Shown: positions 63,645-64,000 of the stretch, in pieces
Layout of the letters: every line of letters begins with the position of its first letter
Position numbering within the stretch: the first letter of the stretch is position 1
From: Erythrobacter longus
Lineage (GTDB): Bacteria > Pseudomonadota > Alphaproteobacteria > Sphingomonadales > Sphingomonadaceae
Assembly (NCBI RefSeq): GCF_000715015.1
Contig: NZ_JMIW01000009.1
Span: 1-64,000, forward strand
Length of the DNA stretch: 64,000 bases
Direction of reading: 5' to 3'
Notes under the pieces: model-generated
The model's input: only the letters and a program-made list of their open reading frames with translations
Told to the model about the DNA's origin: nothing
The model's database searches: none
Position numbers and translations under genes: made by a program

Positions 63645-64000
63645 GTGGCTATTATCTTGCGCGTATCGCTGTTTTTGCTGGGTGTGCTTTACATCTTTAT
63701 CGGGTTTGGGTTTGCCACCGATCCGGTTGGTTCGGGCGCGAATTTTGGAATTGCGGCGTTGGATGGCACAGGCGCGCAAGGGCTGTCTTCGATAAGGGCC
63801 GACTTTACGTCATTCTTCTGGGTCACGGCAGGCTGTCTTATCATCGGGTCATGGAAAGCCAACGCGGCGCTGCTCAATACAGGAGCCGCGCTTATGGGGG
63901 TGGTGTTTCTGGTGCGAGGGGCGAGCCTGTATCTGGATGGGACCTATGAGGGCTGGATGACGCCGATGGCGGTCGAATTGCTGACAGCTATCGTTGCGCT
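63645..64000 (+). CDS. Small polytopic membrane protein (DUF4345-like), 3' truncated
   Basis: The frame runs off the right end of the window after 118 codons. A GTG start has AAGGGGA nine bases upstream. The protein begins VAIILRVSLFLLGVLYIFIGFGFATDP, then has DFTSFFWVTAGCLIIGSW, NTGAALMGVVFLVRGAS and a start of a fourth helix (AVELLTAIVA). Four short helices fit DUF4345 or similar families, but the match is uncertain. The gene has no stop in the window. Confidence 0.65.
   Translation, partial: MAIILRVSLFLLGVLYIFIGFGFATDPVGSGANFGIAALDGTGAQGLSSIRADFTSFFWVTAGCLIIGSWKANAALLNTGAALMGVVFLVRGASLYLDGTYEGWMTPMAVELLTAIVA

Overview
The window is a densely packed, high-GC alphaproteobacterial chromosome segment, most likely from Sphingomonadales (Erythrobacteraceae-like). 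Supporting this are the secB / timA-mltA-smr neighbourhood, PheA, CoaBC, RuvAB and AcnA sequences of alphaproteobacterial type, a SigF/NrsF sigma pair, and a PEP-CTERM-like surface protein. No phage, plasmid, CRISPR array or rRNA operon is visible. The taxonomic call is inferred from gene content, not from a database search.

Layout. 1-2.3 kb: the C-terminal part of a YadA-like trimeric autotransporter, a terminator and tRNA-Gln(CTG). 2.4-8.4 kb: housekeeping genes (DbpA-like DEAD helicase, Ppx/GppA phosphatase, rlmE, a membrane-anchored cytochrome c, pheA). 8.5-15.9 kb: one tightly coupled operon of DUF4129, DUF4350, MoxR ATPase, DUF58, SpoIIM-like and RDD proteins, ending in a class A beta-lactamase. 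16-19.8 kb: secreted isoaspartyl peptidase, SDR, DUF2306-like membrane protein, membrane-bound LytTR regulator. 19.8-25.8 kb: peroxide defence (katG, ahpF, ahpC) with an epimerase between. 25.9-31.3 kb: desaturase, aroC and ruvA...ruvB; the ruvA-ruvB interval holds an AT-richer membrane protein, a GIY-YIG nuclease flanked by inverted palindromic repeats, and a secreted DsrE-like protein. 31.5-34.3 kb: a 685-aa Ser/Gly-rich PEP-CTERM-like protein and two small envelope proteins. 34.4-43.1 kb: acnA, an EamA transporter, two convergent L,D-transpeptidases, an FAD oxidoreductase, a secreted unknown and a retropepsin-like protease. 43.2-46.0 kb: histone-deacetylase-like hydrolase, thioredoxin-like protein, ispG. 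46.0-50.2 kb: the bufferin (bufA, bufB, bufC, doxX) metal-defence system with its SigF/NrsF regulators. 50.3-57 kb: an esterase, smr-mltA-timA, secB, murJ. 57-64 kb: trpS, a DUF4136 lipoprotein, two paralogous TonB-C proteins, dut, coaBC and a truncated membrane protein.

The most notable region is 46.0-50.2 kb. The DUF2282 bufferin precursor (bufA), doxX, an ECF sigma factor and its NrsF-type anti-sigma factor run leftwards. The modifying enzyme pair bufB (DUF692/MNIO) and bufC (DUF2063) runs rightwards. Each half has a GTAAC(C/G)-N16-CGAA element, almost equally far from its first start codon, which fits one SigF regulon split between two divergent units. Exactly between the two promoters lies a 197-bp element with about 33-bp terminal inverted repeats. 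A second copy, in opposite orientation, lies after trpS at 58.1 kb. The terminal repeats differ between copies, but the two arms of each copy change together, so the hairpin has been maintained.

The peroxide, metal and envelope-maintenance genes together suggest an aerobic, free-living bacterium that invests in oxidative and metal-stress defence.
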